Part shown: in pieces, positions 25,501 through 38,400 of the stretch
Layout of the letters: each line of letters starts with the position of its first letter
Numbering within the stretch: the first letter of the stretch is position 1
Source of the DNA: Triops longicaudatus
Taxonomy: Eukaryota; Arthropoda; Branchiopoda; Notostraca; Triopsidae
Length of the DNA stretch: 64,000 nt
Direction of reading: 5' to 3'
Assembly: GCA_022885665.1 (NCBI GenBank)
Contig: JAGQDJ010000031.1
Coordinates: 310,001 to 374,000, forward strand
Notes under the pieces: model-generated
Told to the model about the DNA's origin: nothing
Seen by the model: the letters and a program-made list of their open reading frames with translations, nothing else
Databases searched by the model: none
Translations under genes and position numbers: made by a program

Positions 25501-26181
25501 ACAAGCTTTGACTACACCAAACAGCACATCTGTGTGAACCGTCCGTTCATGAGCTTCGTCTAAAATGACTACGCTATATTTCATCAGTTTTGGATCTGAA
25601 CAAATAAACATAGAATTTTTTAAGATTTAAAATTGTGCGGTAAAACATCACGGAAGACATTTTCAAGTTACCTAACATTGCTTCACGGAGAAGCATGCCA
25701 TCAGTGAGAAATTTGATGCGAGTAGACGGACTGGTCACGTCTTCGAAACGGACTGTGTATCCTACTTTCTGGCCCACTTCGGTACCCATTTCTTCCGCTA
25801 CTCTGTTTGCCACAGTCATCGCAGCAACTCGTCTAGGCTGTCAAAGCTATAGCAGTGAACGCCGGAAAGTAACGTCATAACTTCAGAAAGTACTTGAGTG
25901 ACTGCTATAGTTTTATCCCGGGCTATTCCGCTATCAAGGATGAACTGGGGGAGCTGTGTCGTTTTTCCACTGCCAGTTTCTCCCATTAATATTATACAGG
26001 CATTTTTCCGTATGTGGTCTACGATTTGTTGCTTCGCTGGAAAAATGGGCAACGCTTCCTGCTGTTGCTGTATATTTTGCCTCGAAAAAGCGCTATTGGT
26101 AGCATAATGATTCGATCTTAAAGCTTGATTATCAGTACTCATAGGTGACATATCTTGATTGTACTTAATCTGCATACCCAA
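22547..26181 (-). CDS. DHX33: DEAH-box RNA helicase, DHX33-like
   Basis: Twelve exons on minus: 25894-26181, 25672-25837, 25462-25595, 25154-25338, 24734-24809, 24480-24673, 24283-24412, 23713-23847, 23506-23660, 23225-23396, 22961-23161 and 22547-22753. They total 681 codons (680 residues; human DHX33 is 707). Helicase motifs are in order: GETGSGKTTQ from 67 (motif I), DEAH at 164-167, SAT at 201-203 and QRAGRAGR at 371-378. The C-terminal winged-helix/ratchet and OB-fold regions follow, with SSVLFGCKPECVVFTEL near the end. LYLEGRQFPIDVF and VTLFQIHREAPA match DHX33 rather than DHX15 or DHX8. In vertebrates the protein acts in the nucleolus and in translation initiation; its role here is inferred. 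Introns are short except 23848-24282, which carries a small transposon. ATGs at codons 3, 11 and 14 are alternative starts. Confidence 0.93.
23895..24203. mobile_element. Non-autonomous hAT-type DNA transposon (MITE) in a DHX33 intron
   Basis: The 309-bp element begins CAGTGGTCGGCAACCT and ends in the near-complement AGGTTGCCGACCCCTG (the same terminus from the other side is CAGGGGTCGGCAACCT; 15 of 16 positions agree). It is flanked by 8-bp sequences, CAATAGTG at 23887-23894 and CAACGGTG at 24204-24211, which match at 6 of 8 positions and look like an aged hAT target-site duplication. There is no transposase. Element and duplication lie wholly inside the intron between DHX33 exons 23713-23847 and 24283-24412. 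Confidence 0.85.
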
Positions 26182-26554
26182 GTCACAGTTTTTCTAATTT
26201 AAATAAGAATTTGTAACTCGTCACGTGTGATAATCCTTACTCGCGCGCTTAATAACAGAATTCGTCTGCAAGAATAGTCATCCGCGAACTGCTGCTGTAG
26301 GAAGAAAGCTGTGAAGTTGTATTCATTCGTGGTAATGACGACGTCAGCACGTAAACAAAACATTGTTTCTAGTGGAAGAAAAATATCTTCACTCCTGTTT
26401 TTTCCCTGTCTAGTCCTGCCCGAACAGTGTCATATTCGTGCATCGAGCTATGACCAATAACAGATGCGACGTCCGTCGCTTATCTCGGTCAACGTCGTTG
26501 TCATGTTCGATGATTTTACGTAGTTGCGCCATACATTCGCTTTCACCAACAATA
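26182..26554. promoter_or_regulatory. Shared bidirectional promoter region of DHX33 and FICD
   Basis: The start codons of two divergent genes are separated by 373 bases, so both promoters must be here or overlap the 5' leaders. An E-box CACGTG lies at 26222-26227 and a CRE/ATF-like TGACGACGTCAG at 26336-26347. There is no clear TATA box, as is usual for housekeeping pairs. The exact transcription starts are not visible. Confidence 0.6.
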
Positions 26555-28154
26555 ATGAATTACCTTAAATTCACAGCCCTAGTTTTATTAGGAGCTGCTT
26601 TATCTTTCTTTGTACCTTTGTTAGTGCCTAAAAATGAGACTCCATTACCCAACCGAACTGAAATCAGAATTCCTCGTCCTAATGCCTTAAGTCACATCCC
26701 AGACTCGGCGTCTCTTTCAGTGGTTGATGAAGATTTAGTTTTGGTTAACACCTTAAAACAGAATTTCGTTCAGAAGAAAGCAAAACCTGGTTCGTGTTCT
26801 TCAAATGGTAAGTAACTGAGCTTTTGCGTCAGCTCTTAATTTATGGATTTTTCGTACTAATTTTAGAAAAATGCTTTCACGTTTTTGCAAATCGTTGTGT
26901 CCTTTAACTCAAAGGAATTTATTTTTAATTTTTATCTTTATCAGGAAAAAAGTGCATTTTTCCATGGAGATGGATAGAGAATTTACTATACGCATGAGGT
27001 GTATTCACTGTAACTAAAAATTGTCTTCATTCTCTGATCAATTAGGAGAGTCCGTGGAAGCTTTAGCGAATGTCTACGCTGCGGTGGAAATGAACCGGTT
27101 GGGAAAAACGGAAAAGGCGCTGAAACTTTTTAGACACGCCTTAGCATTATGTCCTGCCCATCCAGACGTGCTCATTCCTTATGGGGAATTTTTAGAAGCA
27201 ACAGCCAAAGATCTTCTAGAGGCAGATCACCTTTACACTAAAGCGTTGATCTACTCGCCAAATCATTACCGTGCTCTGTTAAACCGCCAGCGGACGTCAC
27301 CTCTGGTGGAAGAATTGGACGAAGCGTTGTTAAATCGCATTGACGTTAAACGGGACGAGTTACTCAAAGTCCCGGATTCAAGCTCCGCCTTCCGGCGCAT
27401 CAAGAAAGAGGCTTACTTCCAGCATATATACCATACGTTAGGCATCGAAGGCAACACCATGTCCTTAGCTCAAACACGTTTGGTAGTCGAAACACGAATG
27501 GCCGTCGGAGGGAAGAGTTTGATAGAGCATAACGAAATCTTAGGTTTGGACGCAGCTTTGAAGTACATAAACAACACTTTAGTCTCACGGATCGGCGCTA
27601 TCAGCTTTGATGATCTACTGGAAATCCATCGGCGTGTACTCGGCTTTGTAAACCCTTTCGAAAGCGGCCAGTTACGATCCACGCAAGTGTATGTGGGTAG
27701 TCACGTGCCTCCCGGGCCGTTACAGCTCCAGCCTTTGATGGAGGAATTTATTAATTGGCTAAATGCACCGGAATCGTTTGAGTTACACCCGATTCGTTAT
27801 GCAGCGTTAGCGCATTATAAGCTCGTTTTCATTCATCCCTTTAGCGACGGCAATGGACGCACGTCCCGACTTTTAATGAACTTGATTCTTATGCAAGCCG
27901 GGTACCCGCCAGTCATCATACGTAAACAGGACCGGCAAGAGTATTACGAAGCGCTCGAATTAGCGAACCAAGGCGACGTTAGACCGTTTATACGTTTCAT
28001 TGCGCGGTGTGCCGAACAGACAGTGGACGTTTACTTGTGGGCCACCTCGGATCACGGATTGCCGGTACCGGCCTTGGCGAAGGAAGATGATGGGAAAACC
28101 ATATTGGTGCAAACATCAGCCGATAGTAACTGCTTGCCTACTCCAGGAGCATAA
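26555..28154 (+). CDS. FICD: FICD, ER Fic-domain protein adenylyltransferase (HYPE)
   Basis: Exons 26555-26807 and 27046-28154 join in phase 1 (AATG/gtaagt ... attag/GA) to give 453 residues, against 458 in human. A hydrophobic segment at residues 7-24 (FTALVLLGAALSFFVPLL) fits a type II signal anchor. Two TPR repeats cover about 87-165. The inhibitory helix carries TLGIEGN at 215-221, with Glu219 as the switch residue. The Fic motif HPFSDGNGRTSR begins at His348, and all catalytic positions are intact. In animals FICD AMPylates and de-AMPylates the ER chaperone BiP. The start MNYLKFTAL was chosen because the upstream in-frame ATG at 26438 would bury the anchor behind a basic, Ser/Cys-rich leader. 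FICD shares its promoter gap with DHX33. Confidence 0.95.
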
Positions 28155-29435
28155 TTTATTTGTTTAATTTTTATTGAAACGAGTTTTGGAACAACTTATG
28201 TAAAAATGGTAGAATATTGAATAGAGATCTGGAAAGAGTGGACATCGTTTCCTGTATCATACGAGATTACTACTTGCTGTATATGTACAGTGGCTGGAAA
28301 ATTGTATAGACTTGTTAAGTTATTATACAGGAGAGTTTTTAACAGACAATTTTATTCATGAAATACAGAAGTAAATGATCATTCATGTGTGAAAGTCCAT
28401 TATTCATCATCCATCTTACATACAAAATGCACTGTCGTTGTAACAGGACAATAGAAAAGTGAAAGGCGGTATACAAATACATGTCAAAGAAAAAATCGCA
28501 ACTGATCCAAAAACTCATTCCTCATAGGCGTATTTTTGGAGCAAAATCTACGTTTTTTAAGAAGAGATCACCGGGATCAAGACATTTCCTGCTTTGCTAG
28601 CTACTTCTTGCATTTAAAGCTACTTTTATTCATCACTTTGGTATCCGTAACTGGAATTGATTCCGGTTGTTTCGTTTTTTACGTACATAATAAGGAAACG
28701 ATTTTTTTTAAAGAATCACTGTCTTTTCACATTAAATACCTATTGCTTCCATACCTTGCAAATGTTCGCTAATATTAATGCCCCCAAATCTCTTGTCAAT
28801 TAAGAAAACGAAAATAAAACAAAACTGGCCTTTGAATGCATGAGCCAATGCGTTACCAATACCTTTACGATCGAAATATTCACACATATTTTTTACATTT
28901 ACAAACATGAATAAACTCTGTCTCATAGACAAAATGAAAGATTGTCATTTTATTTATTGAAAAAAGAAAAAAAAAAAACACGGTCGAAACCGTATCACGA
29001 ACTTTGGTCCCAAATAATACGCTACAGAAGGCATAGTGTGCCCATAGTGAGCATAATGTCATTGCATCTCAGAATATGGGAACTGACCGTAAGTATCAGA
29101 ACTGACCTTAAAATTTTACTGAGCTATTTAAGTACTTAGGGAAAGTTAAAAAATGGGACTACAATCCCAAATCTTGATCTTCGTAGTCCAGCTCTAAGGC
29201 CTACAAAGGAGCGTGGCCACTAGGCTATTACAATATTTTACACGACAAAACTGGTCGCGGTGGAATTTACGAGATGTGGTGCGACATTTAATGCACATTT
29301 CGTAAAGAATATGTAACGCATATTGTCTTGCATTATACGTAACTTATTTAAAGGCGATGAAACTTTTGATTTTAGGGAACTTTTTCTCTAACGCAAAAAT
29401 AAATGATTTATTTCTTTTGAGTGGAAAGAAGTGTC
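28155..29435. other. Convergent 3' gap between FICD and RUNX
   Basis: AT-rich sequence holding the 3' untranslated regions of two genes that point toward each other. No coding frame or RNA gene is supported. A stretch near 29155-29230 looks faintly tRNA-like but lacks a B-box. Confidence 0.5.
29407..29412 (-). terminator. Poly(A) signal of RUNX
   Basis: AATAAA on the minus strand lies 23 bases beyond the RUNX stop codon. If used, it gives a very short 3' untranslated region. Confidence 0.5.
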
Positions 29436-32400
29436 TCAGTAAGGCCGCCAAACTGGAGCTTCCACATGGTGATTGACGTTCACCAAGACGCCTGATCGTT
29501 GACTGGGATCTTGACTATCTGGCGAGTGGGCTTGCGTACCAGAAGTGGAATGCGTTCCGTCCAACGGTAAATGCAACTCCGCTGCGTTCAGTGACACTGA
29601 CAACGGTGATGAAGTGACTCCTCCTCCAGATGCTCGCTGGTGGTTATACTCATGGTGACCACCCCCGCCGGATGAACTGCTTCTCAATAGCTCATTGTTT
29701 GACGACATAATTCCCGACATCTGTAAGGCATATTGCGAGTTCGGCAGGTTGGAGTTTGCATAAGTAAGCGACGGCTGGAGGCCTAGGTAAGCTGTCGCGG
29801 TATTGGCGACGGCACCACTTGCGGCGGTCATGCTATGATGGGAGTGACTGTTGGTGCCGGTACCGGCATAATAGGAAGTCGGGTTCGGATTCAGGACAGT
29901 ATAGGTGGAAGGACCGGAGACTAAGTAAGACACGCTTTGGTGGCTGTTCGGGTGGTGGTAAAGACTCGAGTTGTAAACGTTTTGTTGCAAAGGGTTGGAA
30001 TTGTTGCTGTGGTGATGATTAAGATTGGCTTGATGGTGGAGACCTAGCGCTTCATCGCCGGAGGCAGGAATTTCCGGACTGTTGAGGTGGTGATCTTGGT
30101 GATGTGGATGGCTCAGTTGGTGAACGTTGCTGTTGTAGCGAAGGGCGACGGCGTTCGGGAACTCAGTTAACTGACGCGAGGGACTAGGCGCGGAAGAGCC
30201 TCGGTGGTGGATTATGTGGTAAGATGGGGTGCAATGTGTATCGCTGAGTGACACTTCACTTTTGATGACGTCAGAACCGTAATCTGAACAATCTGCAAAT
30301 GAAAAGTAGAGAATTAAACCACAAATCGGGATACAAAATTCGAACAGTTTTTTTTAGACAAAATATTTCATTAAGACCATTGCAAATACGTCCCAAAAAC
30401 TCAGAAAACGTTGGCATTATACCACCGCATAAAAAGATAGAAGGTTGAGGAAAAGACTAGAACAATATTGATTAGTTAAAGAGCGAAAAGTAGTAAAAGC
30501 ACATAAAATAAAAAAATGAAAATGTGAGAAAGTATTCACAATGAAGATAGTAAATTAACGAAAGAAAGAGGAGAGAAAAAAGGTTAGCAACCTCGACATA
30601 AAAACTTCCACGTTTTTTTTTCTATTTTAGAAAGGATGAAAGTGCCGGGAGGCGATTAGCCGGGTCCCTTTTTACCAACAAACTTGGTGCGGGCAGGTGA
30701 ATGAGTGTGTAAATGGTGGACTAGAAAAATGCTGGAAAACACCGGAAGTTTTGTACCTTCGTTTTCGCAGGCTTCTAGGTTTAAATATTATCATTTTCTT
30801 CCCTGTCCCTAATCAAACTGAAATTTCGATCGCGTTAAGGAACTCGATTACTCCTCCCTCCTCCGAGAACTTCTAATTTAGCTCCCTATCCCAAATCTAG
30901 ATCATGTATACATGTTTCTAGTCACCTTCCTAATTCTCGCTTCCAGTTTTGAGCCTTGGCGTTTGAGAAATAAATTACACACGTACACTGAAAATCTTGG
31001 CACCTTTTCGACGGAAGAAACGAAAACTTTCCTCGCTTGAAGCTAAAAGTGTTCATTTGGGAAGAAAATATGAGAAATCAATAGGTAACTTCCTTTTTGA
31101 ATAAAATATCGTAATTCGCCTTGGCGTACTGTTTGTTTTCCTATGGTCTAATTTTGATTCGAACAGTTCTATAGAGTGCGAGAACAAACTGAAAGACTTA
31201 ATGTAAAATACCTTTAGCGTATTTTTTCTTATATCCTGCGACTTATGTGAAGCATAGGTGAAACACATGTACATAATCTACGCAGCCATAAATTGTGTTC
31301 CTCTTTTAGTAATAGGCTGCTAAAGACGTCACGGGAGATCTGGGTAAACATCCCCGCCATGCAACTATATTTGTTGCGTAACCGATCATTGACTGGCGAA
31401 AGCCTTGATTTACGTTAGTCTTCAATACGCCGCTGAATTTAGGCCGGAAATCAGTATTTAACTTACAACGGAAAATTGCTACGGAAAGCACGGCAGGTAA
31501 GTAGGTGTAACTGCTCCGGAACAAATAAATGTCATCAAACTTCAACTTTAAGCGGCCTAGATTCTCGTTATGTTATATGGAGCAAATTTGAATAGTAAGT
31601 CAAGATTCACATACAACTGACTGGAAGAATTGGAAGGAAGCTTCGTTGCGTCAAAAAGGACAGTGAGTCACACGTGTACTACTGCACGCTATAAAACGAA
31701 GACGGAAAAAATTGTTTGATGACACCCCACAAGGTGAGGACACAAATTACTGCAATTTCTGAATTAGTGTTATATCTCACATGAGTAAACTTGCCAGCTA
31801 AACTAGAAAGCGATTTCAAACGAGGCGGACGGATGTGAAAGTTTGTTATTTCGCTACCTAATCGAAAAGCGCAAAAGCTCCTTTCAAAATCTATCAGTTA
31901 GCCGCAACCCATTTCTTTAAATGGTGCAATGTGTTGTTTATTTATTTATTTTTTTCGACAAAAAAGAGTTGAAGTCATAGAAAACGACACGTTTTATGGG
32001 AGTTCTATGAGATGTCTACCAAAAATTTTTCCATCTCTTTCTTCTACTTACGATCTGTCAAATTTGAAAATGGCCTGGAAGTCAGAAAGCTGCTTTTGCT
32101 AATTAAAAAGCGTGTGAAAGAGGCCTAAGGGAAAAACAACAGGTGTGTATGACGACACCAACACTGTGATAAGAAGCAGAAGACCTCTACGGTGGCATTG
32201 CGAAGAGGAAGAACAGACCCTCTGAAAACCAGACAAGACGGTTAAAGACAAGGCGGGAAACAACAGAAAGGATTTCTGTAAGCTCGCGTGCTTACAATTT
32301 GCACCTGTTAATTTCCCCTTATCTTTTTTTCGCCTGCGTTTCTTTCATTTACCTGTGAAAGCTTTCCAATAAAAGAGTTTTTTTTTTCTTTTCCTCCAAA

Positions 32401-35400
32401 ATTGTTTGAATGAGAAACAGACAACCGGAACGGAATTTAAAAAGGATAATGGCAATATTCACGCATGTTTTACGAACCCCTGGAGGGTAATATGGGGTAA
32501 AAAGGGTGAAAGAGTGGGGAAGCAAATGCTCTCACGAACTCACGATCGGAAATCCCGTAAAAAATCCCTTTTAATTAAATTGTCATTGACTTATTTCAAA
32601 TTCAAGTTTGCAAGAGGATTTCTGGGAAGATGATTACGTATCATTAACTCAATCAGCGACACTGATGAACACCAATTAGCATTTACTGTTAAATCACAGT
32701 AGTTGTCCCTGTTTGCGCTTGTGCTAACTATCCCAGTTTCAAAAAACGTTGGTATAGCAGTAAAGGACCGATACAAGGACACAGAAAAGGAAATATGAAA
32801 AAAATATACTATTTTCAATGGAACTGTTGACTAAGTTAGAAGCAACTGCGATCCAAAAGAATAGGTCCCGCATCTTACGAAGGATTTATTACACTAATCT
32901 CCGTTTTTCATTTGGTTTCCTTGATAGCTTCTCCGAAACCGTGTAAGAACAAAGTTTCCGGTACAACTGTTGTACACGTATACTGTCAGAATCATTAACC
33001 AAAAAAGAAAAGAAAAGAAGAAGAGTTCCGCACGTTAAAGAGGCAACTTTGACTCCAGCGGACTTTTTCCGTCATAAAAAAGGCCACGTCATAAAAAAAT
33101 AACGCTCGGGAAAAAGAAGGCTGAGCTGCTTACCCACAACGTTTTGCTGCTGATGAGCGGTAGGGTTGTTATTGTTCGTAGGAGGAAGCTCGTAAGGCAA
33201 AGCTGGCGTATACACTGGACTAATGGACGCTGATGACGCCTGACTGATGTACGAGTAACCGGTCGCCGAGTAACTGCTCCAGTCGTTTGGACCCGTTTGA
33301 CCGTGTCCATGCCCTGAATCTGGGATTTCGAAGAAAAAAATGTATAAAGGCAAAAATTTAGACTACATATTTTTATTGACTCCCCGCGTAAGCTCACGCC
33401 TATTGCGGTAATTAGGCTACTTTATTAACATTGTCAATTAGTATGTTTTGATATGAAGGAATTTTACATACACAGCCGTAAAAGGTAAAATGGATTTAAA
33501 GTACGTAAAGAAAGCGGTTGCCGATAATTTGTCGTGAAGCGACATTCATATTAGGACATACGGCAAAAAAAGAATTAGGAAAAATCTTACATCGATGACA
33601 GATGAAGAATGCGTTAGTTAGAACACAAATGACAACACTAAGTAAAAAGCTCAAAAACTTTCCTCAGTAATAACGGTTAAGTTTTGCATATGCTACAAGA
33701 CTGTTCTACACTTCACAGCCATGAATATAATCAGGGAAAAGGTTTTAAAAACTTCATGCGGATACTACGCAAATAATGTATCAGATTGGCTTGGAGCATG
33801 AAAACATGATTAAATATAATGCTGGAATATTAAGTGAAAACTGAAAGTAGAGCCTCCTTAAACTTAGTAGCTTGTAGAATACGGTGCAGTAAATTAATTT
33901 CGGACATAGTTGCTGCGGTCACGAAACTTTTGAGTTCTGGAAAGAAGGCGGAGTAAAGCATTTAACCACAACCACAAATTTTCTTTTCTAATCGGTTCTA
34001 GGAATCAAAGTTCTTGTTACGGCTACGTAAGTTACACAATTGAACGTTAAGTCAGAAGTAAAACAAGGATTATTAATGTTGCTGTGATTTTAAACAAAAA
34101 GCATGACAAATTTTGTTTTAGAAGAAATTATTTGGCTTAGTTTTAAGATCACATTTCCATTGCCATTTGCCAAAAATCGATGTGACTAATTTACGAGCCA
34201 AATTTTACGAGATAACATGATATCTCAAAACAGGCACCTAATCTCTTAATTAACCCGCAATTTTTGTTTGGGCGGCGCTGATATCTGTTACAGCGCCGAT
34301 CTGATAGTGACTCAGCAGATGTCCGAATAGCAAAAACGGAGCTTTTCCAAACGGCGTTTATAAACGTAATGCACTACGTTTTCGCTTTGCACTAATTTAG
34401 CCATAACAGCAACTGAAATAAATCCCATAATATCAGTTATTATTTCAGTGGTTCCTACATTTTTCATCTTGCGACGGCCCTTTCCAAAGTCGCTTGTTCT
34501 TAATTTAAGCTTATTCGAAATTTTGGACCATTTCATGGCAACCCTACAAGGCAATCACGGCGCACAGTTTGAGAACAGTTATATTATATAGCTGCACATA
34601 TTTATTCTAGTACAGTCTTACCAAACAATTCACCATAAAATGCTCCAAACGCTTCTTTCAAAAACATTGAAAATCTTATTTATTCAAATAAAAAAGTAAA
34701 CATATTAATAATTACCACTTGGAGGTGTGACTCTAAAAGCCAATGGACTGGGTAAGGTTGGAGTAGTTAATTCTCCCGTTTTACGTCTCAAGTGGTCAAC
34801 TTCATTAAGAAATGGGCGCTGGGAACCCATATTGATCATCATCCGAAAATTGTGCTGTTGTTGACCTACGGATGAGAAAATGAAATAACAATTAATTTGG
34901 TAAAATTAATTCTAATATAAAAGAACGCGCGAAAAAAGTACAAAGCCAAAATATCCATTTATAAACTATTGTATACTATAAAGAAGAATGAGAAGAAGTT
35001 AAAGAAAAGGAACGGTGAAAAGCGAAAATAGTAACAAAAGAAAAGGACCTCCCCGAAAAACCCAATTAGTATAATTGAGGCTGCTATTACTTTTACTACA
35101 CCGTTCAGTGCGCTCCAGCTGGAGGCGGGGACACAAATCTTAAGCAAGAATAATCATAATACACAGTTGTATATAACCTACCAAAATGAGGAAGGAGGAG
35201 CTTTCAAGTACAACAACATCCCTCCTTTCCAATTTGTATACACCAAATGATAGTGAACAGGTAAGCACTAATATGAAAGGAAAAAGAGTGTAAAAATTAC
35301 AGAAACTCGTAAAACGGAGATCCGCAGAATTTCACGACTTATAAATGCAACAAACGGAAATATCGTTAAGAAAGAACAAGTTATGAAACGATTTTTCCTC

Positions 35401-38400
35401 TCCGTGTGACGTCACAACCTATAAACCTTTTTCTTTTCTTCACCTACTGTTGCTTTTGAAGCCAAGTTCAGTTCACGTTTCTTCTTCCTAAGATCTTTCC
35501 AGCTCGTAAAACTGAAATAAAACGTAAAAAAAGGTTTGGGCAAATGATCATGCAAGGTAGCTTTGCTCATTTCACGCTATCAGGCATGGTAATTCAGTTT
35601 TTTGCTCCTGTCGTTTTAGGAAGAATAAAAAGCTTCGTGTATAGTAATACAGGAAACTTTTTAAGAAAGAATGCACAGCAGAAAGACAACAAAAAATTGT
35701 GTGGAAATATTCCCACATTATCGTTTTTTTGTAAACTTTTTTTTCCCCTCTGTCACTTCGATTATGGTTCAATGAATAGAAATTAACACTTTCTTTCATC
35801 GTTTGCGTTGAAATATGGCAGAAAGTTTTGCCCTGGATCCGTTCCCGAATTCTTTTTTAATTCTGATTCTCGATCACATTCCATTCGTTTAAAATATAAA
35901 CGAGCCAATACATGTGAGAAGCGAGGAACCAAACCTTGCGCTATATAGTGAATTAACCTTTCCATAACATACAAAGTATTACTAAACCTAATTTAAATAT
36001 AAAATACATTGTACAGTTTTCGTTGCGCGAAAGATTAAATTTAAACCTGTCAGTTATATTTACCACTGTACATAGCAAAGACACGTCTTCACATCTTCGA
36101 GGTTTTTTTACCATTCTTGGGTGTCTCATATAACTAAAAACATTACACATAATGAGTTACAAGAGTTTTTATAAAGTTTGAGGCTACCCACTTATCTAAA
36201 GTTCGTAGTGAAGTAGGATATCCTTCAAAAGTTTGGAGCGGCAAGGCTGCAGTAAGTGTATATGCCGTGTCCAATACCGCTACACAATATAATTATAAAG
36301 GCTATTTTTTTATGTCCTTTGACTTTAATTTATTCACAAGGAACGCACTAGAAAGTTTCCCTGAAAATAAATGTATTACATTTTTTTACAGTATATGTTA
36401 CCTTTCGTTAAGATTTCAACTCGAACAAAATTCCAATTTTGTGGAAGAAAAAAATCGTGGAAAATATAGTCTGCAAACGTTTATCTATGCAAAGTCTAGA
36501 ATCAGACGGCGATACTACTAGAACTAATTAGGATAGACATAACTTCCGCAAGTGTCCTGAAAGAGTTCTGAAAATCAAACAGCATAGAAGGCAAAACTTT
36601 TCAAATCGCTTACTGCGCTGTAATATAGCATAGTACCGGAAACAATCCGTCATCGAAACGTCGAAAAAGTATCAATACTGATGCGTTTCAACCCTGCCTT
36701 GGAAAACCCCGTTAGGGCAAGAGAACCAATTAAATTTCAATTCCAATATGCCGACTTCCCAACTTGAATTTTTCCGCATGTTACAACTTTCCACCTTCTT
36801 TGCCAAACGTTTCCGGTTGTAGTGCCAGACAATTTGTCTACGAGGAAAAAGTTGACAGTTATCGTATCAGATGTTCATAAAATGTCATAAAACATCGCTA
36901 TACTTCTAAATTATCTTTCTGTTAATTATGATTATTATTACGCTATATTTTTATTACGTTACATTAAGCGAATATAGGTTTAGACGAAAAATCCGACAAG
37001 ACTGCACTTTTGTTTCAATGGCCTAAATTTGAATTATTTCTTAATGATTTCCTTACATAGGAATGTTTTTTACTGTGTAGTTTACTTACAAATAGTCCAT
37101 GCCTTTCCCATACTAGAGTTTTAATATACTCCCAGGCTATATTTCCTACGACAAGCACCCTCGAGAAGGTTCGGGATCATACGGAATCGAATTCTGGATT
37201 TCCCCATGAACTTCTGTATAACGCAGATAAGATGGGCAAGACTAACTAAAAGTCTCCTTTTTCAGAAGGAATTGAAATTGACCTTCATAAGCTCCGCTAT
37301 GCACAAGTTGCACTTTTACTGATAGAGACATTGACGGAAAACGGAATGGGCCTCCCTCTCGTCTGCTCTTAATACTTTTCTCCAAGAAAAGAGGATGTTG
37401 AGGCTTGGCGATAAAAATGTCCCCAGCGAGATGAAAACTATCAATGCTGGTAACGGAAACGGAAAATGTCGCTTTTCTGGTGCTTGATAAGAAAATTTTC
37501 TCTATCCAAGTAAACGCCTGTCCTCATTTTCAACAATAACAACAAACAAGAAAAAATGGGTTTTAAAAAATGTCTATCCAATCTGAATGATATTTCGTAG
37601 CGATTATTATATTTGTAACTTCGTAAAATTACACTGTTTACTGAAAAGGTAACTTTTGCAAATATGCATATAAACTTAACCTATCGAAGTAGTCGCCACT
37701 TGGATGAACATTTCCAGCCCTCTGAGGTCGCCGTACATTTTGTACAAAACACTGTGACGGAAAATTTCGATCACTGATAACGAAACAGTAGAACGCGTTA
37801 CACTGGAATTCTGTTGGTTAGCAAAGGTCTGTGGAAATAAAAAGAGTAACAGTCCCAAACTATCCTTGATACTTTTCTACACAAACTGTAGAATCTTTTC
37901 TAGCTAAAATCCTCCAAGATGTGATCATGCTATGTTTAATTGCAACAAGACGGGCAGATTTCAAATTAAAAGGGTACTTGTCTCTGCATTGTCTCTTCCA
38001 AGGCTTGTCGCACCCTGACGTTTACAATGCACGTCAGGCTTGGTAACACTTCATTAGACTTTTATCCGAGCTCTTCTAGGTAGCATTTCTTGCGTTAATT
38101 GTGACCGCTCTCTATTACAAGGTGTCTTACTTGTAATGAGCTCTGTTAAGAATAAAAGCACTGTAAGTCAATTTTAATGCGAAATTTCAAGGGAACGACA
38201 TTAAAAGCTCTGAATACTATTCTAGTGCACTTTGTGCTAGTTCACAAGAGGGAATTCCCACGCCGTTATCCAAATCGTTTTACTTCTAATCCCCGATCAT
38301 TTTTCGGTCTCGCTATTTCTCTTTCGTTCAGCTCCAAATTGCACCTCATTAACTGCTCTTTTCCATAACTTCAAAGCGAGAAGCCTGAGAAACATTCGAA

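Noticed and set aside
29155..29230. Faint tRNA-like pattern between FICD and RUNX
   Set aside because: No GGTTCGA-type B-box and no consistent cloverleaf stems.
34312..34554. 80-codon minus-strand frame in a RUNX intron
   Set aside because: Considered as an alternative RUNX exon. It is not needed to keep the frame and has no family similarity.
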